A DNA stretch of 64,000 nt from Neoscytalidium dimidiatum (Eukaryota > Ascomycota > Dothideomycetes > Botryosphaeriales > Botryosphaeriaceae). Below are positions 22,607-35,185 of this stretch, piece after piece (the stretch's first letter is position 1; each line of letters opens with the position of its first letter). The notes beneath the pieces are model-generated. The model made no database searches. It saw nothing but the letters and a program-made list of their open reading frames with translations, and was not told the origin of the DNA. A program made the position numbers and the translations under genes. Location: contig CM074697.1 in the NCBI GenBank assembly GCA_037367355.1, positions 1,612,001 through 1,676,000 of the forward strand, given 5' to 3'.

Positions 22607-22700
22607 GTCTGGTGTCTGGCGTCTGGCGTCTGGCTGCGGTGCTCGGTGCTGGGTGCTGGATGCTGGGTGCTGCGGGCTGCGGGCTGTGGGCTGCCGGCTG
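22607..22700 (+). repeat. Degenerate 7-bp-period minisatellite
   Basis: Consecutive heptamers can be read directly: GTCTGGT, GTCTGGC three times, a 3 bp spacer TGC, then GGTGCTC, GGTGCTG, GGTGCTG, GATGCTG, GGTGCTG, CGGGCTG, CGGGCTG, TGGGCTG and CCGGCTG. Each block drifts from the previous one by one or two bases. A 7-bp period shifts the reading frame at every unit, which argues against coding. Confidence 0.88.
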
Positions 22701-25700
22701 CAGGCCTGCTGGCGCCGGGATTGCTGGGCTGCGTCGCCGGCCCTTGGGCCCCCCGGCCTGCGCGCTGCTTGGTAAGAGGCGACCAAAATAAAACACCCAC
22801 ACACTGCCCGCCGCCTCCCCGCGATGCCCGCCGCCGTGCCCTGCCCAGCGCGCCCTTTAGGGTCGAAATCAAGCGTCTGACGCCCGCCAGCCCTACGTCG
22901 CATGCACGCACGCCGCCGCCTTCGACGACGCTCCCAGCTGCCCGGCCCCAGCGTCAGCACCTTCTGTCGGTGAATGCACGCGCGATCCAGACCGCTGTGA
23001 TCCGCCATGAAACATTTCTCGACGTGCTGTCCTGTCGACTGACGTCGCAGCCCGCCCGGCCTCCGCACCCGCACAAGGCACCAGTGCCAACACGCCCGTG
23101 CCGTCTCCGCCGACCCACGGACGAATGCCCTCGGCCGCCCTGCACAGACAACCGGCCCCGTCGGAACTAGCCATTGCGCTGGTCGGCCCGCGTGCGCGCC
23201 TTGATCGTCCTTCATTTGGGGGCCGCCAGTCGCTGCCGTCACCTGCTCTGCCTCAAAGGATTGAGCTGCTCCGCCATCATGTCCACCACTGAGCCACGTC
23301 CCTATCCTGTGGCTAGAGATCACCGTTGTGGCAGCGCAGAACTCCCCGAAAACTCTCCACGCAACTGTCGAGTGACGACGACAGAACCATGGCCCGTTGC
23401 TCGTGAAGGAGCCGCTCGTGGGCGCGTCTGTTTGGTTGCGCCAGCCCGCACAGCCTTCAGACCGAGTCGCCCGTGTAGCCCGTGTTTGGATGTTGTTGCG
23501 TTGCAATACGCTCAATACGCATGTTGCAACTGCACGCAGACAGCCGCGCGTGCGCCAGGCGCCAAACCTATTACGCAGAATGCTCTCTGTCTAGGCAGCT
23601 GTACGGAGCCGTGTCCTGCTGCAAAGGCATTCCCCGAACCGCCTGCACAGTTGATGGAAATGCGCCAACACGATCTGGTGAATCACTCACGGTCAGGGCA
23701 CCTGAGAACATGGCTAGCACGCCTCATAAGCCGTCAAGGTCAAGGTAGACACGCAATGCCTGCCTCGACCGGAGCCCCTCGTGGAGATGCCGGTGATAGA
23801 TGGGCCTTATCCCCGCACCGCGCTATTTCCACACACTAGCGCGCACTTTCCGGTGCAGTTTTGGGGGCCGCCGTCCGCGGTGTTGCGCGTTGAGCGGCTG
23901 GACTTCGCGGTGTCCGCAAAGCGCAAGATGCATCCCTAACCCTCTACATCCCGGACCCCAGGCCCCCCCGGCTGGACACAATAGTGCCCGGCGGTGCCTT
24001 CTTTCACCGGCATCTTCAGCGGATCGCCGAAAGCCAATGTGAGGGACTGGGCAGCCCGCTTGCCGCGCCCTCGCACCATGCTACCGCCCGGGGCGTTAAG
24101 GTTCGGGGCTAGATGAAGCTTGTCGTTCTTGTCTGTCGCTTTCGCATTTTGCAACAGCGCTCGAAATTGGCGCCGGCAGCGGCACGCTGAACTGAGCCCC
24201 GAGTGACGGTTTATCCGTGCGCGCGCGGCCGAGAGCCACGGGCATCCGTGGCCAGCCATCACGGGCACGCCCACAGGCATTTGCATGGGGAGGAGCGAGC
24301 GCACTGGCTGGCGCGCGGCTGTTCTGGCTGGTGGATTTGGAAACATGATCGCAAAGATGATCGCCAGGGATGTTTTTTTGGGAACACATGTCATGTCTTT
24401 CCTAATACCTCTATCTTGGAACTCAGACCCAACACGCCGGCTCGGCGCCCTCGCCGCGCACGCGGGCACTCCCGATCTCTCGTGCTGACTTCTCAGGGCC
24501 TTTGGAGAACCGTGGGCTGGGTTGCTGGCGTCGGATTGGGCTGGGCGGAGCACTGTCGTTGGCTGGGGCGGTGCCCGCCAGCGGACGCGACAGCACATCA
24601 TATAAGCGCTAATTCGAACAGCGACGCACCTTGGAACAGCGGCCGGTAATAATCCGTTTGGCGTGCACAGCTACAATTTCAAGGCGGACGAATCAAGGAC
24701 TCCAGAGCAGAAGTGCCGAAAGAGGAAAATGATTGGTCCAGTTTGGGATTATTTTTGCGCATCATGAGGCAGGGTCCCGTCTCCCCGCACCACGCAGCGT
24801 ATGAGATGAGTTCGGATGACGCCCGGCGCATCGTGAGCAGTCTATCTTGAGGACCCTAACGATGCAAACAGCAGCACGCGGTCGTTGTTTGGTTCGCGGT
24901 CGAGATGTGGCAACGGTAGGTCCCGCACGCGCAGAAGTCAGTGTGTTTCATGTCCATTAATAGAAGTGGAGTCCACGCGTCTAACGGTGTGGCAGGTGTA
25001 GGGCTGCATGATGCCGTGGCCAGCAGAGGGCTCATGGCTCTCTATCCAACGTGGTGATCGTCGTTGACGGTGTGTGTCTGGTTGATGTGACGAGACAAGC
25101 GATGCGGCATGAAGCATGAGCGCACTTCCCGGCGATGCGAGAGCGAAGGAGTGACTTTCTGGCCCCCATGGCGCAGACGTCGGGGCGAGCAAATTCATGA
25201 CGGGCCGACCGTTGAGCATAGCCATCGGGAGGATTCGAGACCGCAGCAGCAGTCGTGGCGCCCGTACAGCAGCCCTTGCGTTGTCGGAACAGCGATGTCC
25301 GCGGCCGATCCATTCTTCAATGACCGACATTCTGATTGATCAGCTCTAAAAACTATCCCGTTAATTTAGAAATGCTATGTCATATATCGCGGCCGCTCTA
25401 TTCCAAATGCTCCAAGAAAGAGTTGGCTAGGATGACTGCTTATCCGGTCAGGCGAGAGGAAAGCGTGAATAGCGTCGAGCAAGTCTCCGCCTAGACTCGA
25501 GATTGTTTCGGTGTTGCGATGGTTTTCAAGCTTTCTTCTCGTTTTCCAGTCGATTCTTGTCGCTTCCCGTCGTTTGACAGCCTTCTTTTCTCTTGCTCGC
25601 TCAGGTGCACTGCATCACAAATGGTGCTTTCTTCTTGTCCCGCGAACCTCAACCATTTTCCTATCTTCGATTTCCGTTCCTTCGGCTATCACTGACGTGG

Positions 25701-27195
25701 TTCCACAGGATTTCTTTGCAGAGTGCAGTGGAGACCAGCCATGCCGAAGCTGGCTGAATCCTATAGCTTCCTCATTAGGAAGTGGTGTACATGTACTCGG
25801 TTGCAGAGAACACCATACCACTACGAGCCACGGCGTTCCGTCGCAGGCGAGCTGGCTGCACAATACGAAGCATCGCGACAGAGTCCTGGGCCTGAGCCTG
25901 ACATTCGGCCTAGACGACAAGACACATTCCTGTCTGGGCCGTGGTTTAATCTCCGCAATTGCACTTTCCAGTGTTGCTGGTGCAGCGCCGTACGAAGCGC
26001 GGCTATATTATCAGCCGAGCGGGCAGACCCAAGCAGGTGGGCAATTCTTAAGGTTTCGGTATGGCAAGATTCACAACAATACCTTGCGCCGGAGACGCTC
26101 GATCATTCACGTGCACTTTCAGGCCACCGCTTCACAAATCACACCAACTGCGTGACATCACGCGAATTCATAGATAAGTAGAGATGCAGACGGGCGCTGA
26201 ACATTGATGGCAGACGTTCATGGGCGAGTCATTGCAGTGACACTACGGGCCGCCTGTCTTCAGCCGTGGAGTGATCCTACACGCCGATACCACGTAGGAT
26301 ATACGCCAAGTGCGCTCAGGTAGGGTCCAGAACACCGTGCAGAAGAAGCGGCTCATATGTACACAGGCGAAAGGCACTTTGTCTTTACTCCACACGGCCA
26401 GTCGCGAGATCACGTTGCAGGGTTGGCCGTGCACCGGGGTCCCCCGTACTCGCTAGATCGCGGAGACGAACTATGTTTGGCAATGCTCGACGCAGGGTCT
26501 GGTGGATGCGACAGTGCGCAATGCCTACAACGTTTGGCGGGCGCACAGGTTGGACGTGCTCTCACTGGGTCACTCTGACGGTGTTGCCCTCGTGCGAATG
26601 GCACTTGTCACGCAATGCGTCGCACAGCCAGGGCAAGGAGTAGTTTCGCTCGACGGAGAGCGGACAGACATCGGCGCACGGCACGGCAGGACTCTTCATG
26701 AACGCGAGTGATTACTCATGGTGATGCTCGATGATGCACGTCTGCACCTGACAGGCCTGAGGGAGGCCAAGAAGCGCGCGGCTCATCCAGCCTTATGAGA
26801 CGGTGATCGCGATGCCCCTGGCGGGTGGTGCGCGCTCCCTGTCGGCGTGTCGGGCGCTCGGGCTCGCTCTGCGCTGGGGCGAGCCAGGGCGCCGATGGAG
26901 ATGATTGCGGCGTGCGGAGCGCGCTCTGGCGCCAAGTGCGATGCATGCATCGGACGACGCTCGCTTCTGCTCATCAAAACGAGGACGCAAACCTTCTCGG
27001 GTGACGCAGCAGCAGCAGCGCAGGTTACGCTTCGGAGCAGAGGGATGGGCGCCGGGCTGGGCGGCGTCGAGGGCCGAGAGTCGAGGGTGGAGGGCGGGCG
27101 GGCAATGGCAAGGCAGCAGCGGCTGCTTCGATGTCTCGATGTGTGCGACGCGCGAGGCCAAAGTCGTGGCCGCAGCGTCGTGGTGGCCCGACACA

Positions 27196-27199
<4 letters not shown>

Positions 27200-27231
<32 letters not shown>
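27200..27231 (+). repeat. AC/CA dinucleotide microsatellite
   Basis: About 16 uninterrupted CA units, preceded by an ACACACATT interruption. Confidence 0.95.
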
Positions 27232-28049
27232 GACCCCGAGTCCTGCCGCGCTGCCGCTCTCGCCCCTCTGTGTCTCCGTGCCTCCGTGCAACATCGCGCC
27301 AGCCGGCTTCCGTGTCCTAGCACGACAGCAGCAGCAGCACGTTCGTCTGGCTTCTCCCGCACGTGGGCGCGCTCAGTCAGCCTGCGACCTGCGACCCGAG
27401 AGCATGGCAGGCGAGGCCGCGAAAATCCGTCAGATGCTTGTTTCCCATGCGCCCACCCCATGCGAGCCTCTCTGTTTCCGGCCTGCCACCCACCGTTTGA
27501 GCTAGCCAGAGCGAGCTCTCTCTGCCAGCCCTGCCGCCAACCACATCTCGCATTCGCATCACCCTCGAACGCAAACGGCGGCTCTGGAGAAATCCCACAG
27601 CCCATAGCCCGCCCTGCCTATTGCCATGGATGGCCCTGAACTGCCCGCCCGAGTCCACACAGCACGCGCCACGGTGCACCGGGGCACTCCCCATCGTGCC
27701 GCCTCCGGCTCCCGCTGAACTTCCACCTCTCCACCGCGTCTGCATGGCGCCAGGAGCCCGACACGTCCGGCCAGTGTTGAGTGCAGCCCGCATGGCTGCC
27801 TGTCGTAAGGCTGTCCTATCACACCCGCCCTTCATCCCGAGCTTCCACGCGTCCCTGTTGCCTCTTAACCCGGCCCGCCTGCAACAGCCTGCTGTGTCGA
27901 GCCCGAGCCAGACCACTGCTGCGGGGACCACACGGCCTTGGTTGCATTTTGGCCCCCAACTTTTATACAACCCCTCATTTGCCCCTTCGCTTGTTGGTCC
28001 AGATATCGCCGCCCATCACTGGAGCAAGAGCCTGCCGGAGGCATATCTA

Positions 28050-28063
28050 TTTTTTTTTTTTTT
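28050..28063 (+). repeat. T14 homopolymer tract
   Basis: Fourteen T residues followed by GTTGTTTTTG, within the gene-poor region. Confidence 0.9.
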
Positions 28064-28757
28064 GTTGTTTTTGTGCAATGCCATGCACACAGTCCGCCCG
28101 CCCGCCCGTCTCGAGCCACCTGGCCGAACTTCAAGCCCCCCTCATGACCGCGCGGCCAGACCTGGCTGCGCGATATTCCGCCCCGTCGCTGCTGTTTCCG
28201 ATGTGCAGTAGCGGCAGCAGTCGAGGGCGGAGCTGCTTTGTTTTGTCGAGCTTGTCCTCCCGCCCAGCGATATGACCAGTCGCCATGCGGCCCCGCCATG
28301 TCCTCGAACACGCCCAATCATTGGCGGAAACACCTGGATTTTCTTCAGCTCGATGGCGCCGAGCTGGCCTACGGCTCTGAACGGCCGAGCAGGAATTACC
28401 AAGTGGCCCCCGAGATGCCAACGCTGCCAGCAGCCGTGTGGCCAATTTGCCGACAAGCCCACCTTTCGCCCGCCCGCAACCGCCCAACAATTTGCGGAGC
28501 GCCTTTCAGCGGGCTCGTCCCGCCCTGAATACGCGTGTACGGTGTTGCACACCCCAAGGCTGCACGCCGTGGCACCAGCTTCAAAGTCGCAGCCGCATCA
28601 GATGCACTGCTGGACCACTCAGGTTGGCTCCTTGCACACGTCCACACCCCTTCTGAGACCTTGATCCTGAGACACATATCCCCGTGTGTGGCAGCCAGAA
28701 GCTCAGGCGTTCCGCATTCCCCTCTTCCTCGCTCGTACGATGGTCCTGTTCAAGCCT

Positions 28758-28780
28758 TGCCCTGCCCTGCCCTGCCATGG
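28758..28780 (+). repeat. CCCTG pentamer run ending CCATGG
   Basis: Tandem GCCCT units followed by GCCATGG. It is the reverse complement in kind of the GGCAG run at 29307-29339, about 530 bases away. Confidence 0.8.
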
Positions 28781-29306
28781 CATGGCGCCTTGCTGCCTGG
28801 CGACCACGACCCGCTCGGCGCCGGGCTCCCGTCTTGTCGTTCCGTTGGCCTAAGAGGCTCGAGCACTGGCGCACGTAGCCGGCATAACAACAGGGCCGCC
28901 GCCACGCCACTGCACTCCACCGGAACCTCACACATGTCCGATTGCAAGGGAAGCCGCTGGATCGAGGGCGCGTGGACTGCGCTCTGCGAGAGGCGAGCAA
29001 GAACAGCCCGCCCGACGCCCCCCGGCGATGGCGCGCATGCGGCATGTGCCATCTTGCGAGCATGCTCTGGCAGGGCACAAGCCATGTTATGCACAGGCAA
29101 TCTTGCGGGTCTGCCTGTGCGCGCGCAGCACTTGCAGAACAACGAGACGCATGTGCAGCGGTCTCAAGGGAACGGGATGCAGCGATTTGCGGGGCGGCGC
29201 TCGACGTTGGCGTTGGCGGCGGCGGCTTGGACAGCACGGCCAGGCCGGAAGCTCCACCAGCCGGCGGGCTATGGGTCTCCGTTGGCTCGCACGCAGCACG
29301 CAGCGT

Positions 29307-29339
29307 GGCAGGGCAGGGCAGGGCATGGCAGGGCAGGGC
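29307..29339 (+). repeat. GGCAG pentamer run
   Basis: Tandem GGGCA units interrupted once by CATGG. Together with 28758-28780 it forms an imperfect, widely spaced inverted repeat. Confidence 0.8.
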
Positions 29340-30586
29340 GAGGCGTGCATGGGCGAGCAGGCAGCAGCAGCTTTGGCGGCAGAGGGCAATTTTCCGGCGT
29401 TGTTCAATGTCTATCCGGCGATGTCTTTGCAGTTCCTAATGCGCCTGACGAAAACGGTTTGACCTAGTGACCGGCGAGCCGCGCCGGCGAATAACGCCAT
29501 GTAGGGATCTGCGCACAGGTAGGTTCATGCCCATGCCCTGGCACTCAATCTGTACTCGACATCTACGGGGAGATTCGTCCGGAGACTCGAAGGCTTTGTC
29601 ATGATAACATTGCTGCCACCGTGATCGGTGTGCTTCCTGCATCCGGTCAATGGCATTGGATTTCGCACGCCAGCCTGCCCGAGGCTGCACTCGTTGTCTT
29701 GGGCATACATTGTCGGCTGCAGCGCCTTCAACAGGTGAGTCAGTAGGCGGACTAGGGCTGGCCGGCAGGCTCTTGCGACTTATTGGCACTTGTTCTTCTC
29801 GCGCGTTCCTCAAGCGGCAGCTCTGGTCAAGCCGGCGGCTGCGGCTGAAAAACGACGAGGTGTTCCAGTTGCACGAGTTGCAGGACAACACACATACGGG
29901 TCGCACGACCTTGGCATGAAGGATTTCGAGGGACGTGGCTGCGACGGGGTGGAGAGGAGCGCGAGCAGCTCTGCGGCTGGCCTGGGGAGGTTTGGTGCAA
30001 CGGTCTATGCCGGTGGAGGCGGGCCTTCGTGGACAGAGCGACGTGCAGTACAGCTACGTAGGTGGTCGAAGGTGCTTCCCAATCCCATGGCCTTCCACAT
30101 AGAGTCGTCGTCGACGAGCAGACAGATTGATGTGCCGGAGGTAAGGCGTAAAGCCAACGGACTTAGGGTGTGCTCTTCTCGTCGGAGGATTAATACGCCT
30201 TATGGCCGCGCAGGCATCGGCTTCAAGACGGACGAGGGAGGATCAGCGACTGCAGCACCGATGAGCCATATTCCAGAAACAGGGCAGGAGAAACATGCGA
30301 GTCTCGAGCAATGTCGTCACCCGTTCCCTTTCCTGGGCTGCGTCGCGACTGTTCTCTCCGGGTTGACAGCGAAGTTTCCATGCCCGCGCCTCTCTACCTT
30401 TCGCTCTCGCATGGTTCCGCGTCGCGTGGTTTCGTTGCGTAGTCGTCTCTGATGGCTGGGTGCGCCCTGCACCAAGAGCCCTTTGCATGCGGAGTTGCCG
30501 GCGGAGTGCAGGCACGCACGCTGCTGCGTTACTAATTCCTGCCCTAAGAAGTTACAAGCCTCAAGCCTCCAATCCACAGCGCTCAA

Positions 30587-30617
30587 CCCTCCCTCCCTCC
30601 CTCCCTCCCTCCCTCCC
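30587..30617 (+). repeat. CCCT tetranucleotide tract
   Basis: Nearly eight tandem CCCT units, giving a polypyrimidine/polypurine stretch. Confidence 0.95.
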
Positions 30618-33122
30618 GCACCACCGCCTCTTCCGCCGTCCCGCGCCCAGCACGCTCGCACGCACACGCCCTGCGGACAGACATATGACGACGCTACCCT
30701 CGCCCTGCCCGCGCTTCGTCTTCGAGCCGCGCTTATGAATCACCGTTGATTAGGAAGCAAAAGGCCGCTTCGCTCGGCCTCCGGAAGGGGCAGTAGAGTG
30801 CGGCGGACCGCTTGCCGCTGTGCACAGTCATAGTCACACGCTGCCGAAACGAGCACTTTCGGCGTGCTTGGTCATCTGAGATGGCGCGCAGATGGTTGTG
30901 GCTCCGTAGGGCTCTTCCTCGCTCCCTCTCGGCGTCTGCCGCCACCCCAGACTCCTCCACCAACCAAGGAAGCTAACTCGCGCGAGTGCTGGGCAGCTGG
31001 GCCGCACTACTTTAACGCTTCCTTTTACTAGCTATTTCCCCGCTAAATTAATCCATGTTCAATCCCTTATCTGACCCCCTCTGTCTTGTTTCCACTTGCG
31101 CTTCCCGCTCTGTCGGAGCGTCCGACGCTAAGTGCTACAGGCAGCTTCCCAGACGACAATCGACCATCTGCCACCGATCGCGAACTCCCATTCAGCTACT
31201 AGGCTGTGCAATGGTTTGCGGCTAACCGTCTCTACATAATGGTATCAGATGAACACCCTCTGCTTTGTTGCCCCTGTTGAAGCTGAACCGGCTCCCCTCC
31301 GCACTCGGGTTAAGCTTTGGCTATTTTGCTTTTTTTTTGTTTTTCTTCTTTCCAAATACTAATTCCATCGCCGCTGCTGGACTGTGACATTTCGGAAACA
31401 TTCCCCTGTTGGATTAGGACGATGAATCTAAAACTTCAGCTCCATTTAGGGAGATGTGACGTCGTGGAATGATGACTCCTCCCTTTCTCGGTACAGAAGT
31501 CTGCATTCTCGCCTACCAGTAGGTCTTGCTGCAAATGGACGTGTCGATTTGCTTTTTTGATGTTAGCGCCGTAGGACAGTTGGTCAGCACGGATGAATAT
31601 CTTGCCGTCTCTACAAGACCGTTCATTCACGGACGAGCAGTCGGATCAAACATTGGAATGTGGAATAACGCAATCCGTAGGAGCACTCTCCCTCTCTGGA
31701 CGATCTTGCGTGTCCTATTCTGCCTTTTGAAAAATTTCTGTCCTTGTAGAGGAATCTCAACCAGGATGTGATCGGTCCTCCGCAGCATGCAAGCGGTGGT
31801 TATCATCCCATTGAGATCAAAAATCCTGGCTGTTCGAACAGGTCGTGCTTCCCTCATAAGCAGCAATCAAATGTCAAATCTCAATCCCCGTCTCTGGTGC
31901 CGAGCATATACCTGTTGTGTGGGAAGCACTTACACCCGGGGGGTTCATAGAAACACAGCCATTTTCCTGTTTATCCTCGCAGAAGTTGAAGCAGTTATCC
32001 AGATATCAACCTTGCCGATGCAACTGAGCATTGAGGCCCGGATGAATACTTCAACTCCTTACGCGGTCGGGTCACGCTATTCTGTTCGAAGTCGAAAGCG
32101 TTCGGCAAATAAAGTAACATCGTATATTGTCCAAATGGGGCTTGGTGCGGTGTGTCAGTTTGTGTAAATAGTCTTCTCCTCATCAAACCCTCAGAGGGAC
32201 AATCCATTGAGTTACAACATATTCAATGTAGTTCAATATCGCTTTCAGTTTCTTGGCTGCCCTGCGGATCACCTCCTGTATCTAAGACATTGTCGAATCT
32301 TTTCTTTTTTTTTTCTCGCCCCACACGAGCAAATACTCGGAAGCAATTTCCACTACTCACATGTCATCTATAAGCATCTTTGCATAGCGCGTCTCGCACT
32401 TAGCCGCTGGAACCCTATCCATCTCCACATGAGGATTTCCTTAACGGTGTCGTGGCAGGCAGCAGCGTCACACGCGACGGAACTTCTACCAGGCCTCTTG
32501 CTTTCTCTTGGTCCGAGCTCTCAGGTGGCGGTAGTGGTTTCTTCATGTGCATATCGTAGTCATCCTAAGGTGGGGTGTATTAAGCAGCTCCTGCCGGAAA
32601 GACGTCGTCGTTTTGCAGTTTTTTCGGGGGCAGAGGCGTATGCTACTAAAGCTTTCAACAAGTCTTCGACTTGGCCTCCGCGTCTGTTTGTGGTGGGTGG
32701 AGGTGAGGTTGCTCTTCCGACTGACGCCGAGCTCACCTGTTGCGACTTCCGGAAGCATTGGGGATGAACGCTGGCCCGATCTGCTTGTACGTGATTGACG
32801 ACTTTTCTTTTCCTTCGTTGAAGATGCTGCACTTCACATGTGGTAGTGAACGTCGATGCCTGGTGTTACGCGCGTTGTGGTCTTCGAAAGATGATCTCTT
32901 CCGTAGTGCTCAACAAAGGCTGCTGGGTGATCATCGTTGCACTACCTCGAAGTGTTTTTTTTTTTTTAAGTTGTGTGGTGGGGGGGAAGAGGTATAGTTC
33001 TGACTTCATTCGACGCGACTATGGGTCCGATGCGAACATTGGTCGAAAATGTTCAAGGCAAGAAACACCGCACGTATGAAGAGCGTGAATAATCAATGCG
33101 TCTGAAATCTCAAAATTGAGCC

Positions 33123-34606
33123 CTACTTCTCTCTATTCTGATTTAGCCACGGATCCTCTTCCAGTAGCTCTTTTGCCGTCTTCCTCTGTTCTGGCAACCA
33201 GCAGAGCATAGACCTTAAAAAGCTTAGGAAAAGTTCCTTATCTCGACACTCCAGGTTTTCTTCCTCGCTCTCAAAGGAGAGTGGTGGGATTTCAGCGTCC
33301 ATCAGCTTGCCTAGGTAAGAGCTAGTTAGGAATTAGTGCGTGATACAGTCGAGGGTTAGCTCACCATGCTCGTCAAAGAACAAGGAGCCATCCCCCTTTC
33401 TCTCCAGAAATTCACGTGGAGGAGGCCCCAAGTAGGCAACGATTTGCGAGAGATGTTTGGTGTTGCTCAGCTTGTTCTCATCAGTTCTACTGTCGAAGAG
33501 ATACTTCCCTTCGTAAAGATCCCATAACTGCATACTGTTAGATTGTACGGTGCATCATATGCGGGCTATACCATACCATGGCTCCAAGGTTCCATATGTC
33601 AACTTTGTGATCCCACTCCATATGCAGGATCACCTCCGGAGCTCGATAAATCTCGGGCATGATGTCATGATCATACTTTCGGTCCGTGGGCCGCGCTTCC
33701 CCGAAATCGCAGAGGATCGGGAGGCCCCACGACTTCGGCTTGGGCATTGGCCGCGACCTGTAGATTATTCGTTGGTCGTCGATGACTTTCCGCTCGCTTG
33801 GTTCTTCCATCTCCATCTTCTCCATGTCGGCCAACACGTGTTCGTCCTCATTTTCGAGGAGGATGTTTGTTGCCTTGATGTCTGCAAGATGAATCATCAG
33901 CACTCAGGTTTTTGTGGAGGATTGAGATCACTTGCCCGTGTGGATCAAACCAGCCTCCGTATGGAGGAAGTCCAGCGCGTACAGGACATAGATACAGAAT
34001 GCTCTCAGCATATCCGTGGTAAATCGGTAGTTTGGGAGTAGAGGCATTAGCTCTGATGTCCTCAAGGCAAGAGGCTCATGGACTAGGCATATGTGAGAGC
34101 CATTGGGCCCTTCGACACTAAATTGGTCAAGGATATTCCGTACAAAAGCCTTGCCTGGGTGATCGTTCTTCGTCTGAGACAGGCGTTTGTACGCGCGTAG
34201 TTCACGTGCTGCCTGAACACTACATGCAGAACTACGAACGTAGACTTTCACGGCGACGTAGCGATGCTGCCTGTCAGGAAGTAAGAGGCGATGCGTGGGG
34301 AGAGAGCATGATGGTACAGAAAGAGAGCTGAGGTACGAACCGCAAGTCTCGACAGAGCCAGACTGTGGAGTAGACGCCGTAACCAAGCTTAGAGATGATC
34401 TGGTATTGTTGGTCGAATATCTGTCCAATACGGGCTGGATAATAGTTGTTGGGCCGGTATCCAGGAAGCGTCTCCTCTTCAATCGCTTGATTCTGGTCGA
34501 TCACAGGAAAGGTGCGCGTTGACAGGCCGCACCTCCGCAATAAAACCGTAGCTCGCAATCGCGTTACTGCGGACGGTTGCAGCATCACCCTGAATACTGC
34601 GGCCAT
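33123..34606 (-). CDS. SRPK-like serine/threonine protein kinase
   Basis: Exons 34606-34341, 34270-33936, 33881-33577, 33527-33365 and 33310-33123 join in frame to 418 residues. Kinase landmarks in order: Gly loop LGYGVYSTVWLCRD, the VAVKVY lysine, catalytic loop HTDIKATNIL, CDFGEAR, the EIYRAPEVIL activation segment, VDIWNLG, and a C-terminal PEQRKTAKELLEEDPWL. HTDIK in place of HRDxK is the hallmark of the SRPK family, which phosphorylates Ser/Arg-rich proteins. The spacer between kinase halves is short, as in the expanded fungal SRPK-like group. Intron 33882-33935 uses a GC donor (GGCAAGTG) and splits the catalytic Asp codon. An in-frame ATG at 34678 would add 24 residues. The substrate is unknown. 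Confidence 0.88.
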
Positions 34607-35185
34607 TGCTGTACTTGAGGTGCACAGGCAAATATGTGATGCACGGAAAGAAGGAAAGGCAGAGCCCAAGAGTTGCAATCGAGGAGGCAGGTAAAACGGT
34701 AAGGAAGCGAGGCAGCGCTAAACCGCAATGGGATGCTGTGCCCCCAATAACGCTTTCCACGGCACTAAAGAAATGCCCACGAGGCGGATTAATCTACGGA
34801 AAGCGATGACCAAAGTGCATAGAGAAATTATTTGGTAGAAATAAGCTCGTGTTGTTCTGAGGTCTCCTGGGGTGGGGGCGCTACGACGCGCTGCATTGTT
34901 ATGAACTCTCACATACATGGAGGGCATATCGTGGACAAAGAGTCTTAGACTACGTATGAGGAGTACCAGTGGAGGCCAAGAGGATAGAAGACTGATTTTG
35001 GCAGCCATTGTACAAGTATCTATTATCAATGATCAATTCGAATGCTGTGTAGAAATTTGACGGTGTTGCTATGTATCGACGCAGGCGTTCCAGATAGTAA
35101 ACCACCAAGCTGTTTGCAGCTAGACTCTGCTAGATCATGCTCAAGTGATCTGAGACAGTAGAATATGAGTAATGGAGAGAACAAA
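34607..35185. other. Intergenic region between kinase and FAS1 genes
   Basis: Promoter side of the kinase and 3' flank of the FAS1 gene. No additional gene is recognised. Confidence 0.6.

Larger units (their letters stand above)
21524..33122. other. 11.6 kb gene-poor region with simple repeats
   Basis: No supported protein or RNA gene. From 22 to 30.7 kb the sequence is GC-rich with long overlapping open frames on both strands (longest 416 codons, 22265-23515 minus). Their compositions are skewed to Arg/Ala/Pro/Gly/Cys and contain no domain. It contains a 7-bp minisatellite, an AC microsatellite, a CCCT tract and several GGGCA-type runs. From 31 to 33.1 kb the sequence is more AT-rich with T tracts and short open frames. 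I saw no transposase, reverse transcriptase, terminal repeats or obvious RIP-type AT-rich decay. A long regulatory region or non-coding transcripts remain possible. Confidence 0.5.

Noticed and set aside
22265..23515. 416-codon open frame on the minus strand
   Set aside because: GC-rich sequence makes stops rare. The translation is dominated by Arg, Ala, Pro, Gly and Cys, contains the 7-bp minisatellite read out of phase, and has overlapping frames of similar length on the other strand.
25511..26155. 214-codon plus-strand open frame in a more balanced base-composition region
   Set aside because: Longer than expected for its composition and so worth a transcript check, but the translation has no domain and the leader and start context are poor.
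27200..27231. CA repeat considered as part of a CRISPR-like or telomeric array
   Set aside because: A simple dinucleotide run without spacers, in a eukaryotic genome, and not a telomere motif.
28535..29467. 310-codon plus-strand open frame
   Set aside because: Spans the pentamer repeats, has skewed composition, and shows no recognisable motif.
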